This document shows, piece after piece, positions 21,066 to 31,152 of a DNA stretch of 64,000 nt. The stretch's first letter is position 1. Each line of letters opens with the position of its first letter. Location: positions 12,781,896 to 12,845,895 of the forward strand of contig CM076957.1 of NCBI GenBank assembly GCA_039566865.1. The letters run 5' to 3'. This stretch comes from Aurelia coerulea (Eukaryota; Cnidaria; Scyphozoa; Semaeostomeae; Ulmaridae). The notes under the pieces were generated by a model, which had not been told where the DNA came from, did not search any database, and saw nothing but the letters and a program-made list of their open reading frames with translations. The position numbers were made by a program, and so were the translations under genes.

Positions 21066-21106
21066 TCATTACTGATGAAGGCTTGCGCCGAAACGTTTAA
21101 CGAATG
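21066..21106 (+). ncRNA. Hammerhead ribozyme core (Penelope end, plus copy)
   Basis: CTGATGA (21072-21078), stem II GGC-TTGC-GCC (21080-21089), then GAAAC (21090-21094) and GTTT (21095-21098). TTA before the core can pair with TAA after the cleavage site as the start of stem I. It matches the core at 18045-18082 apart from the stem II loop (TTGC versus TTAC). Confidence 0.78.
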
Positions 21107-21225
21107 TGTTTTTTCTTGAGTCTATATATATGTATATATGTATATAGTGAACGATGAAGAAGAGGGACAACATCCTCAGAGAGCAGGCATCGAGTTGATT
21201 TTTGCGCTTTTATTCAGCTATCTAC

Positions 21226-21260
21226 TAACTAATTTCGCCCACTAGGGCATCTTCAGAGCA
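21226..21260 (-). ncRNA. Hammerhead-like core, left arm (mutated)
   Basis: Minus strand: CTGAAGA (21250-21256), GCCC-TAGT-GGGC hairpin, then GAAA (21233-21236) followed by T where the right arm has C. The change weakens the palindromic ACUAGU stem III. Confidence 0.55.
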
Positions 21261-21469
21261 ACTAGTCTTATATATAACGGGTGCACGATCGGTTAAGATT
21301 GTTCTTTTGTGGTGGAATATGTTTGTGAGCCGCGTCGGGATCTCCACCTTCCCGTGCCCCCTCGCCGCCGCTCTTTCACTCCAAAAATCGTCCCGAAAAT
21401 CTAAGTTAGCCGAATCTATGTGAGAAGTTGGGGGCAGCCACCCCGGCTGGGGGCAGCCACTGCCTGAGT

Positions 21470-21508
21470 TGCTCTGAAGATGCCCTAGTGGGCGAAACTA
21501 GTTAGTAG
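21470..21508 (+). ncRNA. Hammerhead ribozyme core, right arm (CUGAAGA type)
   Basis: CTGAAGA (21474-21480), stem II GCCC-TAGT-GGGC (21482-21493), GAAAC (21494-21498), then TAGT, so stem III is the palindrome ACUAGU. This satisfies the CUGANGA...GAAA core and differs from the other Penelope ribozyme in all stems. Confidence 0.68.
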
Positions 21509-21639
21509 ATAGCTGAATAAATGAAAAAAAGCGCAAAAATCAACTCGATGCCTGCTCTCTGAGGATGTTGTCCCTCTTCTTCATCGTTCACTATGTATAT
21601 ATGTATGTATAGCTAGATATGAAAAAATCGAATTAAAAT

Positions 21640-22680
21640 AAGGCTACAAACAAACAGCATTCAACAGTCACATATCTTGGATGCATCCTAGATGATAATC
21701 TTTCTGGGCAGTCGATGGTAACTAAAGATGCTTGGAAAAATAAGTGGCAATTACACGTTTTTTTTTTTATAAGAAACTGGTTTATAAGAAACTAGTACTA
21801 CGATGACCAAAAATTTAAGAAACTCTAGTACTACGCTCAAGAACAGTTAAGAAACTCTAAAACTATATTTCTGTATGTCTCTCTTATTTTATGTCTCTCT
21901 AACAAAGATGCATTCGTCTTTCCTTGACTTTTAACTGCAAAATTGGTAATTTTTTCCCTTGATGTGCATGGCTTCTTCTTGATGACAATGTCAATGCGAA
22001 ATGGAAGCCCTTTCTCGAGAAGAAGGCTCAACTTCGAACAATACCGCAATTTTAGGCCCAAAAAAATAAGAAACTAATTAAGAAACTTTTACTACTGAAA
22101 CACCGAAATTTTCATGCGAAATTAAGAAACTTTTAGTACTAAGTGCTGATCCAAGTTTCTTATAAAAAAAAAACGTGTAGCAGGTTGCTTTAAAATGCTC
22201 TTATACGCCCTCATTTTTTTCATACATGCACTTCTTGGTATCCAGGGTTGAATAAGAGGCTGTCCAAAAAATCCAGATGGCCCAAAACAAATATGCATCT
22301 GTTTTTACCTGAATCTAAAGCAAAAGCACATATTGGGGTCACAGAATTCAAGGCTATAAATTGGCGCCCTACAGAGAACAGGACAGATCAATGTGTCCAT
22401 TTCAATGTAAGGAAATTGTTCAAAGGAACTGCCCCAGCGTGCAGTGCTGAGATATTCCCTCTTGTCAACCAGGGCCAAACAACACAAAAATCCAAGTTCA
22501 AATTTCGAAAACATAATGCTGGACAAAAATGCCTGTCTTATCTAGGGCCAAAAACATGGAATAGTCTTCGTGTAAGATCAAATCAACAAACAATATTCAT
22601 GCATTCAAGCATAAGATCAAAGAGAACCTTTTCCAGAATATACAGAAAGAGAAAGATGACATAAATGTCTTCTACTAAGC
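21640..22680 (+). pseudogene. LINE RT C-terminal remnant, split by a TIR element
   Basis: Before the inserted element the translation reads HSTVTYLGCILDDNLSG; after it AGCFKMLLYALIF, and at 22305-22664 a typical CR1-like end (IGVTEFKAINWRPTENRTDQC, KCLSYLGPKTWNSL). Frame breaks and a deletion separate these parts. The 424-bp TIR element at 21754-22177 lies in the middle. Confidence 0.65.
21754..22177. mobile_element. TA-flanked TIR element, TTATAAGAAACT family
   Basis: Ends CACG(T)10ATAAGAAACT and its inverse (24 bp), flanked by TA on both sides (21752-21753, 22178-22179). The interior repeats the phrase TTAAGAAACT several times. Non-coding Tc1/mariner-type MITE, same family as 41352-41737, 41040-41820 and about 48496-48891. 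Confidence 0.8.
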
Positions 22681-22738
22681 CATATTGAGAACACACATGC
22701 AGCTCTGAATTGCCTTTTTTCTATGTATTTCCGTTATA

Positions 22739-23057
22739 CAGCACCTGTCAGGAAACCATTATGGAAATAAGGTCAGCTTGACCTTTTTAGTGCTATCCCT
22801 GCCACTATAAAGGAGTTTTTATCTTTATATTTCTAACATCTAATATTGTATTGTATCTATTTTTTATCATAAAACTTGTAGACATCTATTGTGGCAAATT
22901 GATACATACATACTGTACATACATCAATATCTGAGCATGGCTGATACAATACAATATATAGGGTTATTAAAGGAAAACACTGCTAATTAAAGTGGCAGGG
23001 GTAGCAATAAAAGGTCAAGATGACCTTAATTCCATAATGGTCCCTTTAGAGATGCTG
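22739..23057. mobile_element. Palindromic short element
   Basis: Inverted arms: CAGCACCTGTC...CCATTATGGAAATAAGG...CTGCCAC on the left (22739-22797) against the complement on the right (about 22995-23057). The arms agree at roughly 85% over 50 bp. Target duplication is uncertain (TA nearby on both sides). Non-coding. Confidence 0.6.
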
Positions 23058-23129
23058 GTACAACAAAAAATGTGAGAGAAAAATACAAAACTGTAGTTTT
23101 GAAAAGCTTTTTGTTCACTTGAATGTCAC

Positions 23130-23880
23130 TGAGTTGAAAAGACGAAATCCCTCGGAGTAATAGCTGATGAAAAACTAAGTTGGGATGAACAGTTTAAGCG
23201 CACCAAAGGCAAACTGAGTGGAGGTCTTGCAGCTTTAAAAATGTTGAAAAATGTCGTTCCACAATCCCAATTGTGTAATGTATATTATGCGTTAGTCGAG
23301 AGTCACCTGCGTAATGCCGATGTTATCTGGGGTAGTCTTTCAAAAACAAAAGTAGCTGCTCTCCAACGCCTTCAAGACTGGGCGTATTCAATAATTGCAA
23401 ACGCAAAAATAAAAGATGGCTGGTCGGCATCCTGGTTAAACGTAGAAAATATTTTCCGTTACGATAGGAATGTCATGACTTACAAGATTATGAACAGACT
23501 ATGCCCTGAAATCCTCTGGGATAAATACAAGCCAAGATCTTTTCACTCGACCTACAATACGAGGCACTGTAAGGATATCCAGATCCCTAGATATAGGACT
23601 GAACTTGCAAAAAAGGGCTTTCATTACGCAGCTCTCAAGTCATGAAATGATACACCAGCCGAAATTTGCGAGTTACCGACACTTGATCGTTTTAAAAAGC
23701 AACTTAAAACGCATCTAAAGAGCTAGACTCTCAAGCCAAACACAACTCCCAGGAAGAAAAGCAAGGATTAAGTTTTATAGGGCTTTAGGCTTTTATTCAT
23801 AAGGTTTTATCATTGTAAATAGATGTTATATATTTTAATTTGCTGAAGGGTTAATTTGTGTATAAATAACATTAAACGAA
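23130..23880 (+). pseudogene. 5'-truncated LINE: RT C-terminal region
   Basis: Reads KSLGVIADEKLSWDEQFK, YYALVESHLRNADVIWGSL, LQRLQDWAYSIIA, TYKIMNRLCPEIL, then an in-frame TGA (23643-23645) followed by NDTPAEICELPTLDRFKKQL. It resembles the LINE at 13003-13737. The 3' end is an A-rich run at about 23878. Confidence 0.78.
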
Positions 23881-24097
23881 AAAAAAATGAAAACTGAACT
23901 GATTGCAAATGAAATTTAGAATATATCTGTTGTAAGAAATCATGATGCTGATACCTGAAAATATGTTAAAACAACTTATGCTACGAGTTTATTCCATTAT
24001 TTTGGAATATCAGAAATTTTACGACCAGCATCCTCTACAAGCGCCTGATCCTCTGTTCTGCCAACTGTGGTTGGGTATTGGAAAAACATATAGTTAA

Positions 24098-24210
24098 CCC
24101 TGTCCAGACTAGGCTTTTTGAAACTCTGGGGAGACTAGGGGGGCACAAAGTGCCCCCCTGGTTTTTCATAGAATCATAAGTGCTAGAGACTTGAAACTTG
24201 GCACATGTAA
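24098..24210. mobile_element. Left-end fragment of a piggyBac-like TIR element
   Basis: Begins after TTAA (24094-24097) with CCCTGTCCAGACTAGG and follows the left end of the element at 31153-32025 for about 113 bp, then stops at the minisatellite. The right end is missing. Confidence 0.7.
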
Positions 24211-24319
24211 CAACCCACCTTAATCCACCTAAACCCAGCTGAATCCATCTGAACCCAGCTGAACCCATCTGAACCCAGCTGAACCCATCTGAACCCAGCT
24301 GAACCCATCTGAACCCAGC
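24211..24319. repeat. 10-bp minisatellite, about 11 units
   Basis: Units of GAACCCAGCT / GAACCCATCT and close variants. The long open frames across it are a by-product of the repeat. The same array plus its right flank recurs at 33811-33995. Confidence 0.88.
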
Positions 24320-25649
24320 AGAGACCAACCTGAGTCGATAGAAATTCCCAAGAGGTCCCCTGACAGGTGTGATGGTTCCGTTTGGAAATATCAAGAACAA
24401 TGTATCAAAAGAAGCGGGTGATAAGCATAGTTAGCGTTTATGGTGTTAATGAAAACAGCTGAATAACAATCGTTCTGATCTCATTTGCTCGAACGGTTTT
24501 TTCATTTTGATATTTTTGGATCGTTCTTACAACAATCAATTTTGTTATTACTATTGTCTCTCGGCCAGAATTTCTATTGTCTTATCGATTTGTGTGGGGC
24601 CATAACTCCGCCAATCCAGGAGATATTTTAACCGGCATCAAGATAAGGCTCAAATCCTTACTGGTTGCCAGAGCATGCGGAAATCATCCAATTTCATGCT
24701 TGTCAGCCAATGAGATCACCGCTTTCTAGCCCCTGGAGACAAAATCGGTCGTTTGAGGTAAATTTTCTTGTACCCTCACTAAAACTGAAATGGATGCTAA
24801 AATACTTCAGTTATTCGCAATTTTTTTTTAATAAATCAGTTGTGGGGATGTCCGTCCAGAGTTGTTTACATGTTTAGACACACAGCTTGTTTGGGGCCGG
24901 AGCTGCGTTCATTTTCCGGTCGAAGAATATTGACCTTCGCTGAAATATCTATAGAAATCGCTACAAATGTGAAATACAGTTAAGAATTTCAGCGATTATG
25001 CATACTGACCTGAGCAATAACCCAAACTCCTTCACTGCTATCATATCTCAAAATTGGAGGCAATTTCTAATGATTTCTGGTAGAGATATCATTTGGGCCT
25101 AAACTTTTTCTCGCTTAAAACTCATTCCATTGCACTTAAAAAGTTATGGTAAAATTCTTGAGCTAGATAATGCACTTACCCATGACTCAGGCAAAAGTTT
25201 GACTTCGTTTGCATTGTTTACTTTGGCAAATTTTTATAAGAAACAACCAGTTGTGGGCGAATTGCAAAAACTTTCCTCGGTCCATATTTTTCTCTGCAGA
25301 GTTTCTCCGCTTCAACAGTGAACTTTGACATTGTATCATAAAAGTCTTGCATCACAGAACATTCCTTTTGAACGATTCCATGCGCTTTAGCGAGGCACTC
25401 GTGAATTTTTTTCACGCATTGATTCAATCAGTCAATGCAAACAAACAAAAGAGCAAAACCGGGTATCTTTTGTAGCGAACCCAAAATAATGTTTTGTTCT
25501 TTTTATGTTTTGCATTGATTGAAATAAGAACGAAAGGAACGAAATGCGTCAATACACTTCACGAGTGTCTCGCTAAAGCGCATGGAATCCCCGGGATGGA
25601 ATCGTTCAAAAGGAATGTTCTGTGATGCAAGACTTTTATGATAAAATGC

Positions 25650-26044
25650 CGAGAATCCCTTCTGTGTCGTTATCACTGGTGATTTTAACTGCCGCTCTTC
25701 TGAATGGTGGGAAAATGAAATTAAAAAATAACGAGGGAAGGCTTTTTGAGCCGTTGACGTCAGATCTGGGTCTGCATCAGTTGATCTCGGAACCAACACA
25801 TTTCATGGGAGATTCTAAATCTTGTATTGACTTGATCTTTACCGATCAGCCTAACCTTTTTATTGAATCCGGTGTTCATGCTTCCCTGCATGAGCAATGT
25901 CATCACCAAATAGTTTATGGAAAATTATCTGTCTCTAACCTGGTACCGCCCCCTTACACTCGTAGGGTTTGGTACTATGATAAGGCAAATATTAATGCGA
26001 TTCAGAGCAGCATTGACCTGTTTGACTGGCACAAGCATCTTTGA
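25650..26044 (+). pseudogene. LINE endonuclease domain C-terminal part
   Basis: NNEGRLFEPLTSDLGLHQLISEPTHF followed by KSCIDLIFTDQPN and the degenerate histidine region (ASLHEQCHHQIVYGKL) is the second half of an APE-type LINE endonuclease. The first half is truncated and the frame shifts near 25730. It stops at 26042-26044. Confidence 0.78.
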
Positions 26045-26283
26045 AATATTACATGTCCCAACGAGCAAGTTAAATCGCTCAATGAAGTCCTTCTGAACAT
26101 CTTCTCTAATTTTATACCGAACAAATTGAAAACTATGAGGCCTCGTGACGCACCCTGGATAACGCAAACTATTAAGAACTTTCTGAGGAAAAAACCATGC
26201 GTATAAAAACTTCGTGAAAAATGGCCAGCCAAACGACAAACTTGATGGAATAAAGAACATGATATCAGAAGGTTCTAGACTTA

Positions 26284-27426
26284 TTGAGAACGCAAAGAAA
26301 AACTTTTCTAAAGGCCGGGAAGTCGTTAGCAAATTCAGGTACAGGCAACAAAAACTATTGGTCACTAATTAATACTATACTAAACAAGGCTAAGATCCCT
26401 GTAATACCGCCACTTCTAGAGAATGATGTATTTGTAACGAATTTTGCTGAAAAGGCGCAAATATTCAATGATTATTTCTTGCTCCAATGCACGACAATTG
26501 ATACAGGTAGTGAATTTCCACAGGATGAATCGGTAACTGCCACCCTGCTAAACGAATTTTGCATTTCTGAGGAGAAAATACTGAAAATCATCAGATCGCT
26601 CAATCCTAACAAAGCACATGGCTGGGGTGAAATTTCTGCGAGGATGATAAAAATGTGCGATATTGCCTTGGTTATACCTCTAAAGATCATATTCATGAAC
26701 TGTTTGAGAAGAGGCGTATTTCCCGAAATATGGAAACATGCAAATGTTTTCCCTGTTCATAAGAAGAATGAGAAAAATATCAAGGGCAACTATCGTCCCA
26801 TCTCTCTTTTACCGATCTTTGGGAAAATCCTTGAAAAACTCATATTTGACTCTCTGTACTCTCATCTTGTCTCATCGAAACTGCTATATCCGAACCAATC
26901 TGGTTTTCGTCCAGGTGATTCAACAATAAACCAGTTGAAATCCATAACGCATACAATATTTGCTGCCTTCGATTGTAATCCACCCCTTGATGTTTGGTCT
27001 GTGTACCTCGATATTTCAAAAGCATTTGACAGAGTATGGCATGATGGCCTCATATATAAACTGAAACGATGTGGTGTTTCTGGACAGCTTCTATCTCTTA
27101 TTCATAATTTTCTTGAAAATCGAAAGCAGCGAACGGTTCTGAACGGGCAGGCTTCTAAATGGGGGAGTATCTTAGCCGGTGTGCCCCAAGGATCCATATT
27201 AGGACCCCTATTCTTCCTTGTATATATAAACGACCTGACTGAGAACTTAAAGTGCAAAGTTAAGCTCTTTGCAGATGATACATCACTGTTCACTATAGTT
27301 CAAGACCAAAACATAGCTGCCAGCGACATGAACCACGACCTGGAGTTGGTGAGGAAATGGGCTCATGATTGGAGGATGTCTTTTAATCCTGATCCACAGA
27401 AGCAGGCAGTTGAATTAATCTTTTAA
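26284..27426 (+). pseudogene. LINE reverse transcriptase (central part)
   Basis: 380 codons: GNKNYWSLINTIL, NPNKAHGWGEISARMIK, NYRPISLLPIFGKILEKLIFDSL, QSGFRPGDSTINQL, SVYLDISKAFDRVWHDGL (motif A), AGVPQGSILGPLFFLVYIND (motif B), KVKLFADDTSLF (FADD, motif C). It ends in a slippage-prone A run at about 27424, after which another frame continues. Confidence 0.88.
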
Positions 27427-27479
27427 AAAAAAAATCAGAAATTGACCATCCAGTAATATTATTTAATAACATACCCGTC

Positions 27480-28497
27480 ATGAAAGTTGTTGAACATAAA
27501 CATCTCGGAATTACCTTGGACGCGACTTTGTCTTTCTCTGCTCATATAAAAGCTGCCATCTCAAAGGCAAGGAAAGGTATTGGTATGTTGAGATTCCTCT
27601 CAAGATATCTATCTAGGCATACCCTAAATGAACTATACAAGCTCTATGTTCGACCCCATTTAGATTACGGAGATGTTATTTACCATAATCCACCAAAAGT
27701 ATGTGACTTCACTGGTACCACCTTATCAAGTTTAATGGAGAAACTAGAGTTTATGCAATACTCAGCTGCCTTAGCCGTAACCGGAGCTTGGAGGGGAACG
27801 TCTCGAGAAAAATTGTACCTTGACCTTGGATGGCAATCTCTAAGCCTACGCAGATGGAGCAGACGTCTTACGTTTGTTTTATAAAATAATAAATAATTTA
27901 ACCGCGGACTACACAAGGGACCCAATATCACCACTTCAACAGGTCCAGTATTCACTTCGCGAGCGTGATACAATCGGGCAAATACGAGCAAGGACAGAAA
28001 AATATAAATCTAGTTTTTATCTTCACTGTTTGTCTGAGTGGAATAAACTTGATCCTGAAATTAGATTGTCACCTTCTGTTGCTGTTTTTAAGAAAAAGCT
28101 ACTATCCATAATCCGCCCCCCTACAAAATCTGTATTTGGGATTCATAACCCTAAGGGCTTGTATTATCTTACTCAACTCAGGGTTGGTCTCAGCAAGTTA
28201 AACTTTCACAAATTTCAACACAATTTTAGAGATACAATAAACCCAATGTGCCCAAGTAACGATGGAATCGAGGATACGGAACACTTTTTGTTGCGCTGCC
28301 CCTCTTTTGGTGTTCAAAGGGCTGATCTCCTCGCTGGTATCTCCATTCTTATACGATCATTTGGATATGCAAATGTTGCAAATGAAACTCTGTTGCAAAT
28401 CTTACTGTACGGCGATAAGACTTTTCCAAATGAACTGAATAGAAGTATCCTTGAGCTGACGATACGTTTTATACATAGTACTGGTCGCTTTGAATAA
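27480..28497 (+). pseudogene. LINE RT thumb and C-terminal zinc-knuckle-like region
   Basis: Two overlapping frames (27480-27884, 27874-28497) hold HLGITLDATLSFSAHIK, LYKLYVRPHLDYGDVIYH, GTSREKLYLDLGWQSLSLRRWSRR, then LSEWNKLDPEIR, INPMCPSNDGIEDTEHFLLRCPSF (C-H-C pattern). One frameshift lies near 27880. The same C-terminus is encoded at 34135-34857 on the minus strand. Confidence 0.83.
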
Positions 28498-29564
28498 AGT
28501 ATCTCGCCCCCATCCCCCTGGTAAGCCACCAATTATTTAATTAACTATCGTATGTAAAGTCTGTCTCAAATTATATATGAGGTGAGATTTGTGATAGCGC
28601 AAAATTTTCCATAACGGCGGCAGGCATCTTGTCTGTTGTTATCGCGGACAAATTTTCACCTTATGTCTAATTTGAGACAGAATGTAGTTTTCTTTCTTTT
28701 GCTTTCCCATGTATTATTGTCTTAGCTTTTCGTGATGCCACAGAATAGTCATGATATTTTGCATCTAGTGGCATCGTCTTGTAGTGTAGTAAAGTATTTT
28801 GTAAGTAGTGTAACTAGTAAATTTGTATTATAAATTTTTAATGGAATGTAGAAAAAAAAATACAATGTCAAAGTTCACTGTTGAAGCGGAGAAACTCTGC
28901 AGAGAAAAATATGGACCGAGGAAAGTTTTTGCAATTCGCCCACAACTGGTTGTTTCTTACAAAAATTTGCCAAAGTAAACAATGCAAACGAAGTCAAACT
29001 TGTGTCTGAGTCATGGGTAAGTGCATTATCTAGCTCAAGAATTTTACCATAACTTTTTAAGTGCAATGGAATGAGTTTTAAGCGAGAAAAAGTTTAGGCC
29101 CAAATGATATCTCTACCAGAAATCATTAGAAATTGCCTCCAATTTTGAGATATGATAGCAGTGAAGGAGTTTGGGTTATTGCTCAGGTCAGTATGCATAA
29201 TCGCTGAAATTCTTAACTGTATTTCACATTTGTAGCGATTTCTATAGATATTTCAACGAAGGTCAATATTCTTCGACCGGAAAATGAACGCAGCTCCGGC
29301 CCCAAACAAGCTGTGTGCCTAAACATGTAAACAACTCTGGACGGACATCCCCACAACTGATTTATTAAAAAAAATTGCAAATAACTGAAGTATTTTAGCA
29401 TCCATTTCAGTTTTAGTGAGGGTACAAGAAAATTTACCTCAAACGACCGATTTTGTCTCCAGGGGCTAGAAAGCGGTGATCTCATTGGCTGACAAGCATG
29501 ACATTGGATGATTTCCGCATGCTCTGGCAACCAGTAAGGATTTGAGCCTTATCTTACCGGCATC

Positions 29565-29814
29565 AAAACTTTAATACCCAAACATCTAGAGAGCAGATTT
29601 CTTAAAAAAAATTCAGGAAATTTCACGCAACTTTTTGCCTGGTTGCGCTTTATGAAGGTAGGTAAACTGTCGAAAAATTGTCATGGATTTCTTTTGTCTT
29701 CTTCACTTATTCGCCGTCTGATTGGTCCGTGAAAATGAGGCTTTGGAGGTTTTGGCCATGGTCCACGAGCATGCGGCCCAAGGCGACATCTCTGATTCCT
29801 ATACTCTCGTAAGA
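29565..29814. other. Short stretch of unrecognised sequence
   Basis: No gene or boundary recognised between the foldback element and the next repeat. Confidence 0.35.
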
Positions 29815-30310
29815 TACTTAAGTAATGTCTAAATTTTGGAAATTCTTAAAAAACTTTGTTTTGAAACGTTCACGAGGGCACAAGTAGTGAACAGGAATAT
29901 TGCTATGGAGCCTCTAAGAAACTCATAAGCCCGGGGACTGAATACATTGAGCACCCAGGGATATGCCCTCGGATGTGCCTGCCAATAGGGCCCCATTTTT
30001 GCTTGAAAATTCCAGGACAGGATTATACCTTTTGTGTATTTATTCCGGCACAGGTATGTTCATTGAAGCTTTTTCCCAAGAACAGGTCAGATTTGAAATG
30101 CAAAATTTAGATAACTTACAAAAGACACTGACATTATCCAGAACAGGTACTATGTTTTGAAACATTTATTCCAGGACAGGGTCATAAAAGTTCCTTTTGG
30201 CAGCCACATACCCGTTGTTTTTCTCCAAGGTAGACCCCCCGGGCTCATAAGAAACTCTGAGTACTCAAAATCTGATAATTCAAGAAAAATTTCAGAACGG
30301 CACCAAATTC
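29815..30310 (-). repeat. Fragment of the TTATAAGAAACT-family element, split by a CCCGGGG element
   Basis: 29815-29929 and 30244-30310 together match the complement of about 41395-41580. The insertion at 29930-30243 duplicates CTCATAAG, which is single in the copy near 41437. Confidence 0.75.
29930..30243. mobile_element. CCCGGGG-ended TIR element with 8-bp target duplication
   Basis: 314 bp from CCCGGGGACTG to ...AGACCCCCCGGG, flanked by CTCATAAG (29922-29929, 30244-30251). No coding sequence. It shares ends and duplication length with the element at 62930-63213. Confidence 0.8.
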
Positions 30311-30665
30311 TTAGTTTGTTCTAATGATCATGGCCATAAAAATAAAGGTCTTTTGGCGCAGGGACGTATCACTCTTTCAAAAATCGTATGAGATTTTTTA
30401 GAAGCAAAAAGCTCTTGGGGATTTTTCCGGATTCTTCTTTACAGCAACGTGATTTTAGCGCACGAGATTTTAAGGAGTGATATGCCCATCATCGCTTCCC
30501 AGTTTTGTATGATAAACAACTGATGAGACCGAGGGACATTCACTCATTCGAAAAAGCATGCTAGATTTCTTCAGAACAAAGGAATTTTTAGGAGTTTCAT
30601 ACGGATTTTCCTTGAAAACAAAAGGATTTTTGCCAAAGCTGTACGAGATTTTTAGAGGATGAGTC

Positions 30666-31083
30666 TAGCCTGCGTGCAGGCTCTACTGATTTCCTTTCAT
30701 TTCAGAGAGGTTCTCTTCCAGTAGAGTCTGCGCAACAGCGACCAAATCCCTGTTTTCAGTTCATGAGAAACGAGGAACCTTTCCTGATTGGCCAAAGCAT
30801 ATCCCCTTTGTTTGATGGAGCGTCTGTGTCTTTGTTCGAGTCTGCTGATATTCAATTGGCGTATGCATGAACAAAGATAGCCATAGAAACCCTTTTGTGA
30901 TAAATGTGTGTCGGTGTTTTGTCTACCCTATTCATAGGCAGCTCTATTGAATCAAATTCAATGAGTTAGTTCCTCAATCCTTGGAACCGCGCGTGACCAA
31001 AAACAAGGATTCGGTCGCTGTTGCGCAGACTCTACTGGAGGAGAACCTCTCTGAAAAGAAATCAGTAGTCTGCACGCAGGCTA
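30666..31083. mobile_element. TIR element with ~90-bp inverted ends and 8-bp target duplication
   Basis: Ends TAGCCTGCGTGCAG and complement. The inverted repeats continue through TCAGAGAGGTTCTC and GTCTGCGCAACAGCGACC. Flanks are GATGAGTC on both sides (30658-30665, 31084-31091). Probably hAT- or P-like by duplication length. Non-coding. Confidence 0.85.
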
Positions 31084-31152
31084 GATGAGTCCCGCTCGGA
31101 TGAGACAAAACTATTCTCGAATGATCAAATTGGTTCATTATGGGTTCATTAA

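Larger units (their letters stand above)
19190..21123 (+). mobile_element. Penelope-like element, 5'-truncated, plus copy
   Basis: Contains most of an RT domain and a complete GIY-YIG endonuclease in one open frame, then a 3' UTR of about 420 bp ending in a hammerhead core and a TATATGTA block. The 5' part of RT is missing. The frame has no stop, so this copy is probably young. Confidence 0.9.
21145..21593. mobile_element. Inverted pair of a second Penelope-type terminal sequence
   Basis: Arms 21145-21263 and 21468-21593 are inverted copies (both reach TAGTGAACGATGAAGAAG at the outer end), separated by about 200 bp and flanked by TATATGTA blocks. Each arm holds a hammerhead core. No coding sequence remains. 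Arrangement and ribozymes suggest the pseudo-LTR ends of another Penelope family or a derived non-coding element. Confidence 0.65.
25644..28858 (+). mobile_element. 5'-truncated CR1/Jockey-like LINE inside the foldback arm
   Basis: Starts inside the endonuclease domain and ends with a 9-10 A tail at 28850-28858, directly before the foldback arm resumes (TACAATGTC). Frameshifts or stops occur at about 25730, 26042, 26230, 27424 and 27880, so it is dead. Related 3' fragments occur at 34028-34857 and 47378-48242. Confidence 0.88.
24640..29555. mobile_element. Foldback element copy B, split by a LINE, 9-bp target duplication
   Basis: Same family and ends as copy A (AAGATAAGGCTCAAATCC...). Flanks are an exact ACCGGCATC repeat (24631-24639, 29556-29564). 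The left arm is 24640-25412, the spacer about 25413-25555, and the right arm 25556-25643 plus 28859-29555, with a 3.2 kb LINE between the two right-arm parts. No transposase. Confidence 0.92.

Noticed and set aside
24035..24400. 121-codon frame rich in GFRWVQLGS repeats
   Set aside because: It is the translation of the 10-bp minisatellite; frames at 33582-34023 arise the same way.
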